DNA of 64,000 nucleotides from NCBI RefSeq assembly GCF_001439925.1, contig NZ_LMBV01000009.1:99089-163088 (forward strand), written 5' to 3'. Positions within the stretch are counted from its first letter, which is position 1; every line of letters starts with the position of its first letter. Under the pieces are notes generated by a model. It saw nothing but the letters and a program-made list of their open reading frames with translations. It made no database searches and was not told the origin of the DNA. Of the stretch, positions 16,165-25,451 are shown piece after piece. The DNA comes from Peribacillus muralis (GTDB taxonomy: Bacteria > Bacillota > Bacilli > Bacillales > DSM-1321). A program made the position numbers and the translations under genes.

Positions 16165-17237
16165 AGTTACTATTATTATCTTTACTTTTTTATGTTGGTA
16201 CAAAGATTTCTTTTCTTTTTGAACCAATCGTGATTTTTACTTCAACTTTGTTCTTCCCAATTTTGATATCAGGTTTTCTCTACTTTTTGTTCAACCCAAC
16301 TGTGGATTTCCTTGCTAAAAGGAGAGTGCCAAGGGGATTGGCGATATTATTGCTTTACGTATTTTTCCTTGGGTTGATCAGTTTGTTGGTTGGCCTGGTT
16401 GGACCGTCTCTTTCCAAACAGGTTACCGATTTAATCAATAATCTTCCGGAATACTTCAATCAAACAAGGAAATTCATTGAAGATTCGGCTCAGTCAAAAT
16501 GGTTTTTGTGGACGATGGAACAAGATTATGTAGATTTGCAAAAAGTAGGAGATACTCTGCAAAAATATTTGACGGATTTACCTACTAATATAACGAACAG
16601 TTTATCTTCCGTTTTCAGCGTAGTCACGAACATTACATTAGTGGTGGTGACGGTTCCTTTCATCCTGTTTTATATGTTGAAGGATGGAGATAAACTTCCG
16701 AGCGCGATCATGAAATTCGTACCGGTTGGATACAGGAAGCCGGCTTTAACGGTTCTTCAGGAAACGGGAGAAACGCTTACCACTTACATACAAGGGCAGA
16801 TGCTTGTGTGCATGTTTGTTGGAATTGGAACATTCATAGGCTATTTAATCATTGATCTGCCATATGCATTCCTTTTTGCGCTGATTGGTGCCATTACAAA
16901 TATCATTCCGTATGTGGGTCCCTTCATCGGGGCTGCTCCTGCAGTCATTGTGGGATTGATCCATTCGCCTACTCAAGCGTTATTGGTCATTCTCGTTATC
17001 ACGATCATCCAGCAGCTGGACGGTAATGTGATTTCGCCTTTAGTCATCGGAAAGAAATTGAACACACATCCGCTTACCATCATCATCTTATTGCTAGTTG
17101 CTGGAAACATTGCCGGTATTATCGGGATGATTTTGGCCGTTCCAACATATTCCGTTGTTAAAACGATTGTATTGAATATCGTAAAATTCATCAGGATCCG
17201 AAAAGAGGAAAAGCTTGAAGAAGAAATATTGGAATGA
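16131..17237 (+). CDS. AI-2E family (YdbI/PerM-like) membrane transporter
   Basis: A 368-residue membrane protein with about eight segments arranged as in the AI-2E exporter / PerM family. The soluble stretch at about 85-165 is followed by the conserved LFALIGAITNIIPYVGPFIGAAPA block and QQLDGNVISPLVIGKKLNTHPL. Family members have been linked to autoinducer-2 export, permease functions or Na+(Li+)/H+ antiport, so the substrate is open. The start is TTG 16131 behind GGAGGAG. It is monocistronic, with a symmetric terminator after it. Confidence 0.8.
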   Translation: MFKQKLHFWTLELLLLSLLFYVGTKISFLFEPIVIFTSTLFFPILISGFLYFLFNPTVDFLAKRRVPRGLAILLLYVFFLGLISLLVGLVGPSLSKQVTDLINNLPEYFNQTRKFIEDSAQSKWFLWTMEQDYVDLQKVGDTLQKYLTDLPTNITNSLSSVFSVVTNITLVVVTVPFILFYMLKDGDKLPSAIMKFVPVGYRKPALTVLQETGETLTTYIQGQMLVCMFVGIGTFIGYLIIDLPYAFLFALIGAITNIIPYVGPFIGAAPAVIVGLIHSPTQALLVILVITIIQQLDGNVISPLVIGKKLNTHPLTIIILLLVAGNIAGIIGMILAVPTYSVVKTIVLNIVKFIRIRKEEKLEEEILE

Positions 17238-17240
17238 AAA

Positions 17241-17272
17241 AAAGGGACCGGCTCATATGAGCCGGTCCCTTT
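17241..17272. terminator. Bidirectional terminator between convergent genes
   Basis: A perfect 32-bp inverted repeat: AAAGGGACCGGCTCAT and its complement, serving the AI-2E gene (+) and gabD (-). Confidence 0.85.
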
Positions 17273-17282
17273 GCCGTTAAGA

Positions 17283-18701
17283 TTACAAGCCTAAAGAAAT
17301 GTATTTCACTTCCAGGAATTCATCGATGCCTTGGTGACCGCCTTCGCGGCCGAGCCCGCTCTGCTTGAATCCGCCAAATGGGGCTTGTGGAACGGAAGGA
17401 AGCCCATCGTTCAACCCGACTATACCGAATTCGAGTGCCTCGGTGAATTTGATCCCCTTGGTGATATTTTCAGTGAAAACATATGCTGCCAAACCGAAGA
17501 TGGAGTCGTTGGCCCTTTTGATCGCTTCTTCATCAGTCTTGAAGGAGGCGATGGGAGCTAACGGTCCGAACGTCTCTTCCTTCATGCAAAGCATGCTGTC
17601 ATCAATGTTGGAAAGTATGGTCGGTTCAAGGAAAAGGCCGCCGATAGCTTTCCCGCCAGTTTCGAGTTTAGCTCCGCTGCTGATTGCTTCATTAATTTGA
17701 TTTTGTACCTTATCGACAGCATTTTGGTCGATGAGCGGACCGATATCGACGCCATCTTCCAAGCCGTTTCCTACTTTTAGTTCCTTGACCTTAGCTACAA
17801 GTTTTTCAATGAAGGCTTCTTGAATGGCTTCGTGGACATAAATGCGATTTGAACAGACACATGTTTGTCCTGCATTACGGAATTTGGAACTGATGATGCC
17901 ATCGACGGCTTTATTAAGGTCGGCATCCTCAAGAACGATTGCTGGTGCATGGCCTCCAAGTTCTAGCGAGATTTTCTTAACCGTGTCAGCTGATCCCCTC
18001 ATGAGAGTTTTACCGACTTCTGTAGAACCGGTAAACGTCAGTTTGCGGACCCTTGTATCTTGAAGCCAGGTTTCCCCAATTTCTGATGATTTGCCTGTCA
18101 CGACGTTGATGACACCCTTTGGGATGCCAGCTTCTTCCGCTAATTCAGCCATCTTTAAAGCGGTGATTGGTGTTAAATTTGCCGGTTTAATGACCACTGT
18201 GCAGCCGACGGCAAGGGCAGGCGCGACTTTTCTGGTGATCATCGCTGCAGGGAAGTTCCAAGGCGTAATGACTGCAACAACCCCGACAGGCTGTTTAGTC
18301 ACAAAAAGCCGCTTATTGGACACGGAAGCAGGGATCGTTTCGCCGTACACCCGTTTTCCTTCTTCGGCAAACCAAGATAAAAATCCGTTGGCATATGTCA
18401 TTTCACCAAGAGCCTCTTTAAGGGGCTTGCCTTGTTCTTCCGTCATGATTTTAGCCAATTCTTCTTTATTATCATCAATTAAACGATGCCATTTCCAGAT
18501 TAATTCAGCCCGTTCGTAGACCGAGAGTGCTGCCCAATCGGTTAATGCTTCATATGCGGCATCTGCAGCCTTCGCCGCTTCTGCTGCGCCGCCTTTTGGA
18601 ACGGTGGCAACGACTTCGTTCGTTGCCGGGTTTGTTACTTCAATTTTGTCCAATCCAAAATTTGACCACTCACCATTAATGAATAATCCGTAATCCTTCA
18701 T
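17283..18701 (-). CDS. gabD: NAD(P)-dependent succinate-semialdehyde dehydrogenase
   Basis: A 472-residue aldehyde dehydrogenase closest in pattern to GabD, which oxidises succinate semialdehyde to succinate at the end of GABA breakdown. Seen: NAD site ITPWNFPAAMITRK and TFTGSTEVGK, general-base Glu in LELGGHAP, catalytic Cys281 in NAGQTCVCSNR (the second Cys beside it is typical of GabD), and the C-terminal PFGGFKQSGLGREGG. The start is ATG 18701 with a GGAGG-type site. It stands alone; no GABA aminotransferase is adjacent, although a class III aminotransferase lies at 32.2 kb. Confidence 0.85.
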   Translation of the reverse strand: MKDYGLFINGEWSNFGLDKIEVTNPATNEVVATVPKGGAAEAAKAADAAYEALTDWAALSVYERAELIWKWHRLIDDNKEELAKIMTEEQGKPLKEALGEMTYANGFLSWFAEEGKRVYGETIPASVSNKRLFVTKQPVGVVAVITPWNFPAAMITRKVAPALAVGCTVVIKPANLTPITALKMAELAEEAGIPKGVINVVTGKSSEIGETWLQDTRVRKLTFTGSTEVGKTLMRGSADTVKKISLELGGHAPAIVLEDADLNKAVDGIISSKFRNAGQTCVCSNRIYVHEAIQEAFIEKLVAKVKELKVGNGLEDGVDIGPLIDQNAVDKVQNQINEAISSGAKLETGGKAIGGLFLEPTILSNIDDSMLCMKEETFGPLAPIASFKTDEEAIKRANDSIFGLAAYVFTENITKGIKFTEALEFGIVGLNDGLPSVPQAPFGGFKQSGLGREGGHQGIDEFLEVKYISLGL

Positions 18702-18895
18702 GATAAAACCTCCAATTTTTGGTTTAATCCTTTAAACTACAAAAACTCTCAACCTTATACCATACCTGTTACAAAAAAGTATAAACATTTTTTAACGGTT
18801 CTGAAATTTATTTGATTACTATTTTTATATGCTTATGGTCTTAGGATGTAAAGTCAATGAAGGGGAGGAGGGGCAACTGACTATCAAGGAGCTGC

Positions 18896-18925
18896 CGAAA
18901 AAAATACCGGCTAAGCACCGGTATC
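18896..18925 (-). terminator. Terminator of the panE-like gene
   Basis: ATACCGG / CCGGTAT stem with a 7-base loop, followed on the minus strand by seven T. Confidence 0.8.
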
Positions 18926-18931
18926 AATCTA

Positions 18932-19843
18932 TCAATTTTCAAATGGTTTTATGAGGGCATAAAGGGCTCCAATCACGGGGAGCTTCAAACCAACCTTATC
19001 GGCAAGACGCAGCGCCCCTCCTTGTAAATGTTCCACTTCGAGCGTCAGGCCCTTCCGGCGATCTTGATGCATGGAAGAAGTGGACTCCTCCGGTAAAACT
19101 GCCATATTCTCCATACCTTGCGCAACATTCTGCCTGGTTAGCCCAATATCGTAAGCGTTTGCAAGTTCCATCATTTCAATAAGGGAATTTTCCAGTAATC
19201 CATTGGTTTCCGGAAAGCTCCGTATCGTGCCGATAGGAAGGTTGGATGCGGTAGTTACACCAGAAAAGGCGGTAATGAACATGTATTTGAGCCACATTCT
19301 GATCAAGATGTTATCCGTTTTGTTTACCGTCATGATAGCTGATTTTGCTGCTTGTTCAAATTCCTCACAAACCTTCGCCTGAGACGGGTGAAGCGCGCCA
19401 TATACTAAATCATGATTATGATGGGAGTGAATGACATGGCCTTTTTCGTCAAGGGTGGCAATGATGAAGGCGCTGCCGCCCATCACGGCTTCCTCGCCAA
19501 GTGCAGCCTGCAAAATGGAGATATGCTCTAACCCATTCAAGAGCGGAAGGACCTTAGCGCCCTTATTCACTAGCACCTTTAAATCTGCGAGTGTGCCCTG
19601 AAGGTGCTGGCCTTTTACGGCAAGAATGACGAGGTCCGCTTTTTCGATATCATGCACGTTTTCAGAGATATGGAGTTCGTTGAATTGGTAGTTTCCGTGT
19701 GGGCTTGTTATACTAATGCCGTTTTCCTTCAATTGCTTGGCACGGCTTTTCCGGACCAGGAATTGAACATCCTGTCCGGTCTGCTGTAATCTTCCCCCGA
19801 AGTAGCAGCCGAGTGCCCCGGCTCCCATAATGACAATATTCAA
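18932..19843 (-). CDS. panE: 2-dehydropantoate 2-reductase (PanE/ApbA family)
   Basis: A 303-residue ketopantoate reductase, the NADPH step that makes pantoate for coenzyme A. The N terminus has the Rossmann motif MGAGALGCYFGG, then the LVILAVKGQHLQ strand, LPLLNGLEH, and the catalytic-domain KYMFITAFSGVTTASN with its conserved Lys. The start is TTG 19843 after AAAGAGGTG; longer in-frame starts add 50 residues that do not fit. Bacillus often carries several PanE paralogues, so the pathway role is likely but not certain. Confidence 0.8.
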   Translation of the reverse strand: MNIVIMGAGALGCYFGGRLQQTGQDVQFLVRKSRAKQLKENGISITSPHGNYQFNELHISENVHDIEKADLVILAVKGQHLQGTLADLKVLVNKGAKVLPLLNGLEHISILQAALGEEAVMGGSAFIIATLDEKGHVIHSHHNHDLVYGALHPSQAKVCEEFEQAAKSAIMTVNKTDNILIRMWLKYMFITAFSGVTTASNLPIGTIRSFPETNGLLENSLIEMMELANAYDIGLTRQNVAQGMENMAVLPEESTSSMHQDRRKGLTLEVEHLQGGALRLADKVGLKLPVIGALYALIKPFEN

Positions 19844-19956
19844 AGTGAACACCTCTTTTTTGTAAGATGTACTCATCATACCATTGTCGTAATTTTCAGT
19901 AAATGTTAAACGTATTAGGGGAGTCATAATGCATGAAGGTGTTGAATTAGGGGAAA

Positions 19957-19987
19957 TAAAAAACCAGCCTGATAGATTCAGGCTGGT
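19957..19987 (-). terminator. Terminator of the YocH-like gene
   Basis: ACCAGCCTGA / TCAGGCTGGT stem; the minus strand continues with six T. Confidence 0.8.
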
Positions 19988-19995
19988 GCTTATCA

Positions 19996-20553
19996 TTATT
20001 TATAGATTTTTACTTTAACGGTCTTTCTGCCCCAATTGATAGCTTTTGAGTGAGAAGAGTAGAAGACGTCAATTTTATTTCCTTTGATTGCGCCGCCTTT
20101 ATCTGCCGCAATGGCATCCCCGTATCCTTCTACATGGACTTTTGTTCCAAGTGGAATGACCTTAGGGTCGACTGAGATCGCTTTTACGTTAGGGTTTTTC
20201 TTTAGGTTTAGACCCGATGCTGTAATTCCGCTGCAGCCTTTGCAGTTCGCTGTGTAAGCTGTTGCCTTCACCGTGATCGTTTTATATTTTGATGATGACG
20301 ATGATGTTTTAGCTTTAGGTTTAGCTGAGGTCGATGTTTTCTTGACCTTTAAAACTTGTTTTGGATGGATGTTATCTTTTTTCAGGTTGTTCCAACTTTT
20401 GAGTTGATTGACTGTTATATTATGTTTATTGGCGATACCCCATAGTGTGTCGCCGCTTTTGACTTTGTATGTAGTAGTAGCAGCCGATGAAACTCCGGAA
20501 AAACTAAATACCAGGAAGAAAGCAGTGAAAATTGGAAGTAGTATTTTTTTCAA
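19996..20553 (-). CDS. Secreted LysM-3D domain wall protein (YocH-like)
   Basis: A 185-residue exported protein: a signal peptide (about 1-25, ending VSSA-A), one LysM peptidoglycan-binding module (about 28-71, YKVKSGDTLWGIANKHNI), a Ser/Lys-rich linker (72-90) and a C-terminal 3D domain. The 3D domain is named for its conserved aspartates, seen in SVDPKVIP, AADKGGAIKG and KIDVFYSS. B. subtilis YocH, a muralytic enzyme in the WalRK regulon, has this composition but is longer. No clear WalR box was found upstream. It probably acts outside the cell on peptidoglycan. Confidence 0.8.
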   Translation of the reverse strand: MKKILLPIFTAFFLVFSFSGVSSAATTTYKVKSGDTLWGIANKHNITVNQLKSWNNLKKDNIHPKQVLKVKKTSTSAKPKAKTSSSSSKYKTITVKATAYTANCKGCSGITASGLNLKKNPNVKAISVDPKVIPLGTKVHVEGYGDAIAADKGGAIKGNKIDVFYSSHSKAINWGRKTVKVKIYK

Positions 20554-20970
20554 AATGAATAGTCTCCTTTGTTTTAAATCGTAGACTTAGAATAACAGGT
20601 ATATATGACAATAATGTTTCGGTGGAATAGTAATTGTGTTACAAAAACGTTTCTGTTGATAAATCGATGTAATATAAACTAGGTGAAAAGGACTTGGTGA
20701 TGATTGATTTGGCCATGGTTTATATTGATTTATCATGTCGGTTTGAACGCTTTTTTTGTTAAATTAGTAGCGTATTTTGTTTAAATGTACAATATTTGGT
20801 TATATTACATTTGGTAAAAAGGTCCTATGCGTTTTTGTAAAAAAAACAATGCAATTATGACCGGATTATTGCTATATAATTGCTTGCATTCGAGAGCGGG
20901 GGAGGATGCGGCATCGATTTTAGGATGATTTAGGTTTTAATTACCACAATACTTGGATGCTTTTACTTTA
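20554..20970. other. AT-rich intergenic region with a small inverted repeat
   Basis: No ORF with a ribosome site. A nested inverted repeat links AATGCAATTA (20848-20857) with TAATTGC (20877-20883) and GCATT (20886-20890). Otherwise nothing is recognised. Confidence 0.4.
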
Positions 20971-21104
20971 TCCGTTTCATTCCACTGCAGGCACTCCCTT
21001 TTCGCTGGCGGCCGGAGAGCCTCCTCGTCGCAAAAGCGCCTGCGGGGTCTCCCCTGGACCGCATTTCCCGCAGGAGTGTCGCGCCTTCCGTTGCATTCCA
21101 CTCT
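20971..21104 (+). repeat. Dispersed repeat, copy 3
   Basis: Same orientation as copies 1 and 2: TTTCATTCCACTGCAGGCAC at the start, GCATTTCCCGCAGGAGTGTC near the end, then GCATTCCACTCTGC. A TTTTAGAGGATTTG segment, like the leader of other copies, follows at about 21140. Confidence 0.8.
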
Positions 21105-21288
21105 GCATTTAAAACAAAGACAGCCCCAAATTGCCTACGGTTTTAGAGGATTTGAACCTTGCCAGTTGCATTTTGCAACAGAACAAAAGCTAGCAATCCT
21201 GTTGGTTTTCGAACTCGATCGTTCATGCGGAGAATGAAACTTTAGTAAAGTTTGATTTACTTGAGAGGAGACAAATGTTGAAGAAGAA

Positions 21289-21455
21289 ATGAAACGTGGA
21301 GCAGATCGGAAATTTGAATTTGGTTCATCAGATAGTAGAAAAATAGTAATTAAAGCGCCTGGAAGAGTTGAAAAGTTAGACGACCTGTTACAGCCATTAT
21401 CGAGGGCAATGAAACCTAAAAAAGCTGCCGTCTGCAAAGTTCAGACAGCAGCTTC
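21289..21455 (+). pseudogene. Gene remnant sharing a segment with the sequence after fosB
   Basis: An open stretch here reads GRVEKLDDLLQPLSRAMKPK. Bases 21370-21403 (GAAAAGTTAG...TTACAGCCATTATCG) match bases 642-675 after fosB at roughly 85%, where the same frame reads SEKLAELLQPLSAVE. Both lie just before a hairpin. This suggests two decayed copies of one small gene or a repeated 3' end. The family is unknown. Confidence 0.35.
21420..21455 (-). terminator. Terminator of the M20 peptidase gene
   Basis: AAGCTGCCGTCTG / CAGACAGCAGCTT stem; the minus strand continues with TTTTTT. Confidence 0.8.
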
Positions 21456-21473
21456 TTCAAGTTATGAAATACA

Positions 21474-22538
21474 TTAAGCTAAAGTAAATTCCGTTGCAAA
21501 ATCAACTAGCATTTTTTGATATACGGCAACAGATTCGAGATTGACACATTCCTTGTCGCCATGCCAATTCTCGCCTTTTGGTCCAAATTCGATGGCAGGT
21601 ATATCATATGCGGCAAAAAAGACAGTGTCAGCCGAACCGTGTTGTCCAAAAATGACGGCATCTTGGTTGGTGTTCTTTTTGATGACGGGACGGAGCAGTG
21701 AGATGAATGGGTCCGACTCTTCCGTTTTTACAGGTTTGCTGTACATATTGATGAAAATATTCTTACCCGTCACACTTTCAATTTGCGTAACGACTTCTTC
21801 CATTGTTTGTGTAGGGAGATAGCGGATATCCAGGCTGAGCAAGCAGGCATCCGGTACCTTATTGTAGACATCCCCGCCTTTTATTTTTGCTAGGTTAAGT
21901 GAAGGGGAGTCGTAAAGGGGGGTATGATCCTTTGTGAAAGGAAGCTCCTTTATTTTTTGATAGAGTTCATAAGCCTTCTCGATTGCGTTCACGCCTTCCC
22001 ATGGGCGGCTTCCGTGTGCAGATTTACCAGATACTTCAATATCAAGGCGCAGGGCACCCTTTGCCTGAAGGCCAATTCCCAATTGGGTAGGCTCTGCACA
22101 AATTACAAAGTCCCCTCTATATCCATGTTTAGCTAAATACCCAGAACAGTTCAGCCCGCCAATTTCTTCATCGGATACAATCTGTAGCTGGATTTTCAAG
22201 CCTAAGTTCATATCTTTCAGTTCGGAAAATGCACACATCATTCCGGCCACCCCAGCTTTCATATCGGCTGCACCGCGTCCATATAAATGCCCTTCATGAA
22301 TGCGAGGGAAAAATTGATCCGGAGTCCCGCTGACAACATCGACATGGCCATTCCAAATGACGGTTTTATCTCCGCTGCCAATCTCGCTAACGAGCATTTT
22401 ATACCCATTATTAACGATTACATTGACGCTAAGTCCTTGCTTTTTAAGCCAATCCGCGCAGTATTCCACTGCCTCGTTGGCTCCTTGTTTCGACGAACTG
22501 TCAATCGATACTAAATCTTCAAGTAACTCGATGAGCAA
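21474..22538 (-). CDS. M20-family metallopeptidase (ArgE/DapE-like)
   Basis: A 354-residue zinc amidohydrolase. Metal-site motifs appear in order: NGHVDVV (His), GRGAADMKAG (bridging Asp), the SDEEIGG Glu pair, CAEPT, and the C-terminal GENWHGDKECV His. The middle insert (about 165-275) is the family's dimerisation domain. Members remove acyl groups from amino acids (acetylornithine, succinyl-DAP) or cut dipeptides. Substrate is not assignable here. The start is TTG 22538 behind GGGAGG. Monocistronic. Confidence 0.8.
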   Translation of the reverse strand: MLIELLEDLVSIDSSSKQGANEAVEYCADWLKKQGLSVNVIVNNGYKMLVSEIGSGDKTVIWNGHVDVVSGTPDQFFPRIHEGHLYGRGAADMKAGVAGMMCAFSELKDMNLGLKIQLQIVSDEEIGGLNCSGYLAKHGYRGDFVICAEPTQLGIGLQAKGALRLDIEVSGKSAHGSRPWEGVNAIEKAYELYQKIKELPFTKDHTPLYDSPSLNLAKIKGGDVYNKVPDACLLSLDIRYLPTQTMEEVVTQIESVTGKNIFINMYSKPVKTEESDPFISLLRPVIKKNTNQDAVIFGQHGSADTVFFAAYDIPAIEFGPKGENWHGDKECVNLESVAVYQKMLVDFATEFTLA

Positions 22539-22628
22539 AAATAAAACCTCCCAAAAATATGCATACTATCATTATATATACCCTTCCTTTCTAAGTAATA
22601 ACTCGAAAAATTTTTCCTGTTACATAAC

Positions 22629-22655
22629 GTTTAGTACTTCCACTTTATGGGGTAT
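22629..22655 (+). promoter_or_regulatory. Sigma-B promoter of the general stress gene
   Basis: GTTTAG (22629-22634), 15 bp, GGGTAT (22650-22655), close to the sigma-B consensus GTTTAA-N12..15-GGGTAT. Confidence 0.65.
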
Positions 22656-22701
22656 GTAAAGAAAGAGCGATAGTTTACATTCTTTAAGGAGGATGATAGA
22701 A

Positions 22702-23208
22702 ATGGATAAACGTATAATTGGGGTATATGAAACTGGAGAAGAAGCCATTAGGGCAGTTGAGGCCTTGCAGGCCGATGGATATAACCGAGACGATATATCG
22801 GTAGTAGCGAAAGATAAAGAGGAATTAAGGGCAGTGAATGAAGAAACCGGTACAAAAGCCGAAGAGGGACTCGCAGCTGGTGCAGCGACCGGAGGTATTT
22901 TGGGCGGAGCAGCTGGTTTATTAGCAGGAGTGGGTGCATTGGCGATACCGGGAATTGGACCGGTACTGGCAGCAGGACCGCTTGCTGCCACATTGGCTGG
23001 TGCGGCTGTAGGTGCTGGTACAGGTGGTTTGGCCGGAACATTGATTGGGATGGGCTTACCGGAAGATGAGGCGAATCGATATGAAGCGGATGTGAAAAAC
23101 GGCAAGCTGCTTGTGCTCGTCGATGCAGATGCGCGTAAATCGAATTCTTCTTACTCAGGTATTACAGAAACGGATGAAACGTTAGCGCACGGTAGAAGAA
23201 CGCTTTGA
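22702..23208 (+). CDS. General stress protein, YflT/GSP17M-like
   Basis: A 168-residue protein: an N-terminal domain (about 1-55; RIIGVYETGEEAIRAVEALQADGYNRDDISVVAK) typical of the heat-induced stress protein YflT family, then a Gly/Ala-rich hydrophobic hairpin (about 60-120) that may insert in a membrane, then a charged tail. B. subtilis relatives are sigma-B controlled, and a matching promoter lies 50 bp upstream. The start is ATG 22702 with AAGGAGG nine bases ahead; ATG 22693 is too close to that site. The molecular role of the family is unknown. Confidence 0.8.
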   Translation: MDKRIIGVYETGEEAIRAVEALQADGYNRDDISVVAKDKEELRAVNEETGTKAEEGLAAGAATGGILGGAAGLLAGVGALAIPGIGPVLAAGPLAATLAGAAVGAGTGGLAGTLIGMGLPEDEANRYEADVKNGKLLVLVDADARKSNSSYSGITETDETLAHGRRTL

Positions 23209-23218
23209 TAACAAGTGG

Positions 23219-23256
23219 AAAAGGACGGAAACCCTTTGGGGTCCGTCCTTTTTTTG
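23219..23256. terminator. Terminator between stress gene and chemoreceptor
   Basis: AAAAGGACGG / CCGTCCTTTT stem with T runs on the plus strand. It lies between convergent genes. Confidence 0.8.
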
Positions 23257-25248
23257 TTAGAATATGAATTTACGTATCTCTTTATGCATTTCCTGTGATA
23301 AGGTATCCAGATCACTGGCAAGTGCATTTAATTGCTCCATGGAAGCGTTCGTTTGTTCGACTGAAGCGGAGACTTCTTCGGTTCCCGCCGCTGTTTCCTG
23401 ACCGATCGAGTTTAATTGTTCTGCATTGCCGGCCATCCGAGTGACCTCTGATACCATATCGTTCATCATCGTTTTAATATCGTCAAAATTGCTGAATGTG
23501 TTGGCGATAATCGTTGCGATGTGACTGAAGGCATTTTCTGTATCCGTCACCGAAGTATCCTGGTGATGGATTTTTTGATTGACTTGGTCAATCAAATGTA
23601 CTGTATTGTTTGTATCGGCTTGAATCGCTTGGATGATTTCCGAGATTTCCTTCAGCGAATGTTCCGTCTGCTCGGCCAACTTTTTCACTTCATTGGCTAC
23701 CACGGCAAACCCTTTTCCGTGCTCACCAGCCCTGGCTGCTTCGATGGCGGCATTCAAGGCAAGTAAGTTAGTTTGTCCGGCTATCCCGCTTATCGTCTTT
23801 ACAATCGCGCTAATATCATGCGAACGAGCATCCAATGATGTAACGGCTGTACTCATCTTCTTGGAGATAAGCGACGTTTCGTTGAATTGCTGTTTGAGGT
23901 CCTGCACTTGAGCGATGCCGTTTTCGGAAGCTTTGAACATGTTGTCGGATTCCAACGCCATTTTGCTTGTTTCTGCATCAAGATCATTAATTTTGTCTGC
24001 CAAAAGCTTTACGGCATTTTCATTATTTTGACCGACTTCAATTTGGTCTATTGCACCTGAAGCTATTTGTTCCATCGTCAAGGCGACCTCGTTTGCTGCA
24101 GCCGAATTCTCCTCTGCACTTGCCACTAGCGTCATGGAGGACTCGGATACTTTATCGGAAAGGGTATTGACCTTTCCTAACATCTGGCTCATATTTTGGG
24201 CCATCAAGTTCGTGTCTTCTGCAAGCTGTCCTATTTCATCGGTCCTTGAGATGGAATTTTTGGCTGTGAAATCGCCGCCAGCCATCCTCCGTATCGATTC
24301 TTGCAGCTTTTTAATCGGATTCGTCAAAGATCTGGTGATGAAGATGGCAGATAAGGCAGTGATGGTAAAGACGATCAACAAGGTGATGAGATTATCTTTG
24401 ATCATCGGGCTTGCACGGACTATCACTTCATTTTCATCCATCAATCCAGCTATTCTCCATCCGGTAGTCGGGTTGATGGCGTAGCCGATGATCCGGTTTT
24501 TTCCTTCATATTCCTCGATCATCGAGCCGGATTCACTTTTCATTTTCTTGAACATGGACTCCTTGGATATGTCCTGTTGAATTTTCTCCTTATCCGGATG
24601 GGTAACGAAGGCTCCTTTTTTATCCAGCAAAACCGAATAACCGGTTTCACCGAACTTCGTTTGATTAATCATCTTGACCAATGTGTCGATTGAAATGTCG
24701 ACACCGAGCACGCCGATTAATCGGTCACCATCATATATGGACTTTGCAGCAGTAATAACAAGTGTATTTGTAGCTTGATCTGTATAAGGTTCCGTCCAAA
24801 TGGTTTCATTTTTTTCCTTCAACGCGGATTGATACCACTCTCTTTGCCTCGGGTCAAAGTCAGCTGGCAATTCAGCTTTAGGAAATATGATTGTTTTTCC
24901 CTCTTTCTCTGTGCCAAGATATAAGCCGTTTATTTCAGAATTGCTGGACTGTGTATGGGAAAACTCATCGAATATCAATTCAGGGTCCTTTTCGTAGGTA
25001 CTCATGCTGGGATATTTACTGATCCTATCCAATTGATCTTCGGTTTTTTTGAAAAATATTTCAAATGATTCATTCAATGACTTGACCTGCTCTTTTGTCG
25101 TGTCAGTAAGCTCATGTGTCGTTAGTTCAATGCTGTTTTTATAGCTCATGTAAGCAATGGCCAATCCGCTGATCATAATCAATGCTAAAAAGGGAATCAA
25201 TATTTGTTTTTTTAGCGAATTAAAATACCAATCTGTAATTTTGTTCAT
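23257..25248 (-). CDS. Methyl-accepting chemotaxis protein
   Basis: A 663-residue transmembrane chemoreceptor: a membrane segment near residues 16-36, an extracellular double Cache sensor (about 40-275; [34 protein letters not shown] and [14 protein letters not shown] are dCache hallmarks), a second segment (about 285-305), a HAMP domain, and a long coiled-coil signalling domain. The latter has the hairpin tip [33 protein letters not shown]. Size and plan match the McpA/McpB/TlpA group of B. subtilis. The ligand is probably an amino acid or organic acid, but this is a guess from the sensor type. The start is ATG 25248 after AAGGAGC. Confidence 0.9.
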   Translation of the reverse strand: MNKITDWYFNSLKKQILIPFLALIMISGLAIAYMSYKNSIELTTHELTDTTKEQVKSLNESFEIFFKKTEDQLDRISKYPSMSTYEKDPELIFDEFSHTQSSNSEINGLYLGTEKEGKTIIFPKAELPADFDPRQREWYQSALKEKNETIWTEPYTDQATNTLVITAAKSIYDGDRLIGVLGVDISIDTLVKMINQTKFGETGYSVLLDKKGAFVTHPDKEKIQQDISKESMFKKMKSESGSMIEEYEGKNRIIGYAINPTTGWRIAGLMDENEVIVRASPMIKDNLITLLIVFTITALSAIFITRSLTNPIKKLQESIRRMAGGDFTAKNSISRTDEIGQLAEDTNLMAQNMSQMLGKVNTLSDKVSESSMTLVASAEENSAAANEVALTMEQIASGAIDQIEVGQNNENAVKLLADKINDLDAETSKMALESDNMFKASENGIAQVQDLKQQFNETSLISKKMSTAVTSLDARSHDISAIVKTISGIAGQTNLLALNAAIEAARAGEHGKGFAVVANEVKKLAEQTEHSLKEISEIIQAIQADTNNTVHLIDQVNQKIHHQDTSVTDTENAFSHIATIIANTFSNFDDIKTMMNDMVSEVTRMAGNAEQLNSIGQETAAGTEEVSASVEQTNASMEQLNALASDLDTLSQEMHKEIRKFIF

Positions 25249-25412
25249 GGACAATGCTCCTTATATAGATCTAATTTAAATTTGGCTTCTATTAGATATT
25301 TCGGTGCGCATTCCCTTTTTTGAAGCTTGAATATAGAAAATGGCCATAATTAATTATGAAACTTGAGCCCCCGTACCATTGCAAGGATTCGGGAGCAGAA
25401 ACAAATGAGAAA

Positions 25413-25441
25413 GAAGAGGAGACTGTATCAGTCACCTCTTC
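25413..25441 (-). terminator. Terminator of the ydbST operon
   Basis: GAAGAGGAGACTG / CAGTCACCTCTTC imperfect stem just after ydbT; the T-run is interrupted. Confidence 0.55.
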
Positions 25442-25451
25442 CGTAGGTAGC

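Noticed and set aside
20554..20720. WalR box upstream of the YocH-like gene
   Set aside because: TGTTAT and TGTAAC half-sites occur, but not with the required 5-base spacing and second half.
21135..21437. 100-codon minus-strand frame near repeat copy 3
   Set aside because: Spans the terminator region and has no ribosome site or protein signature.
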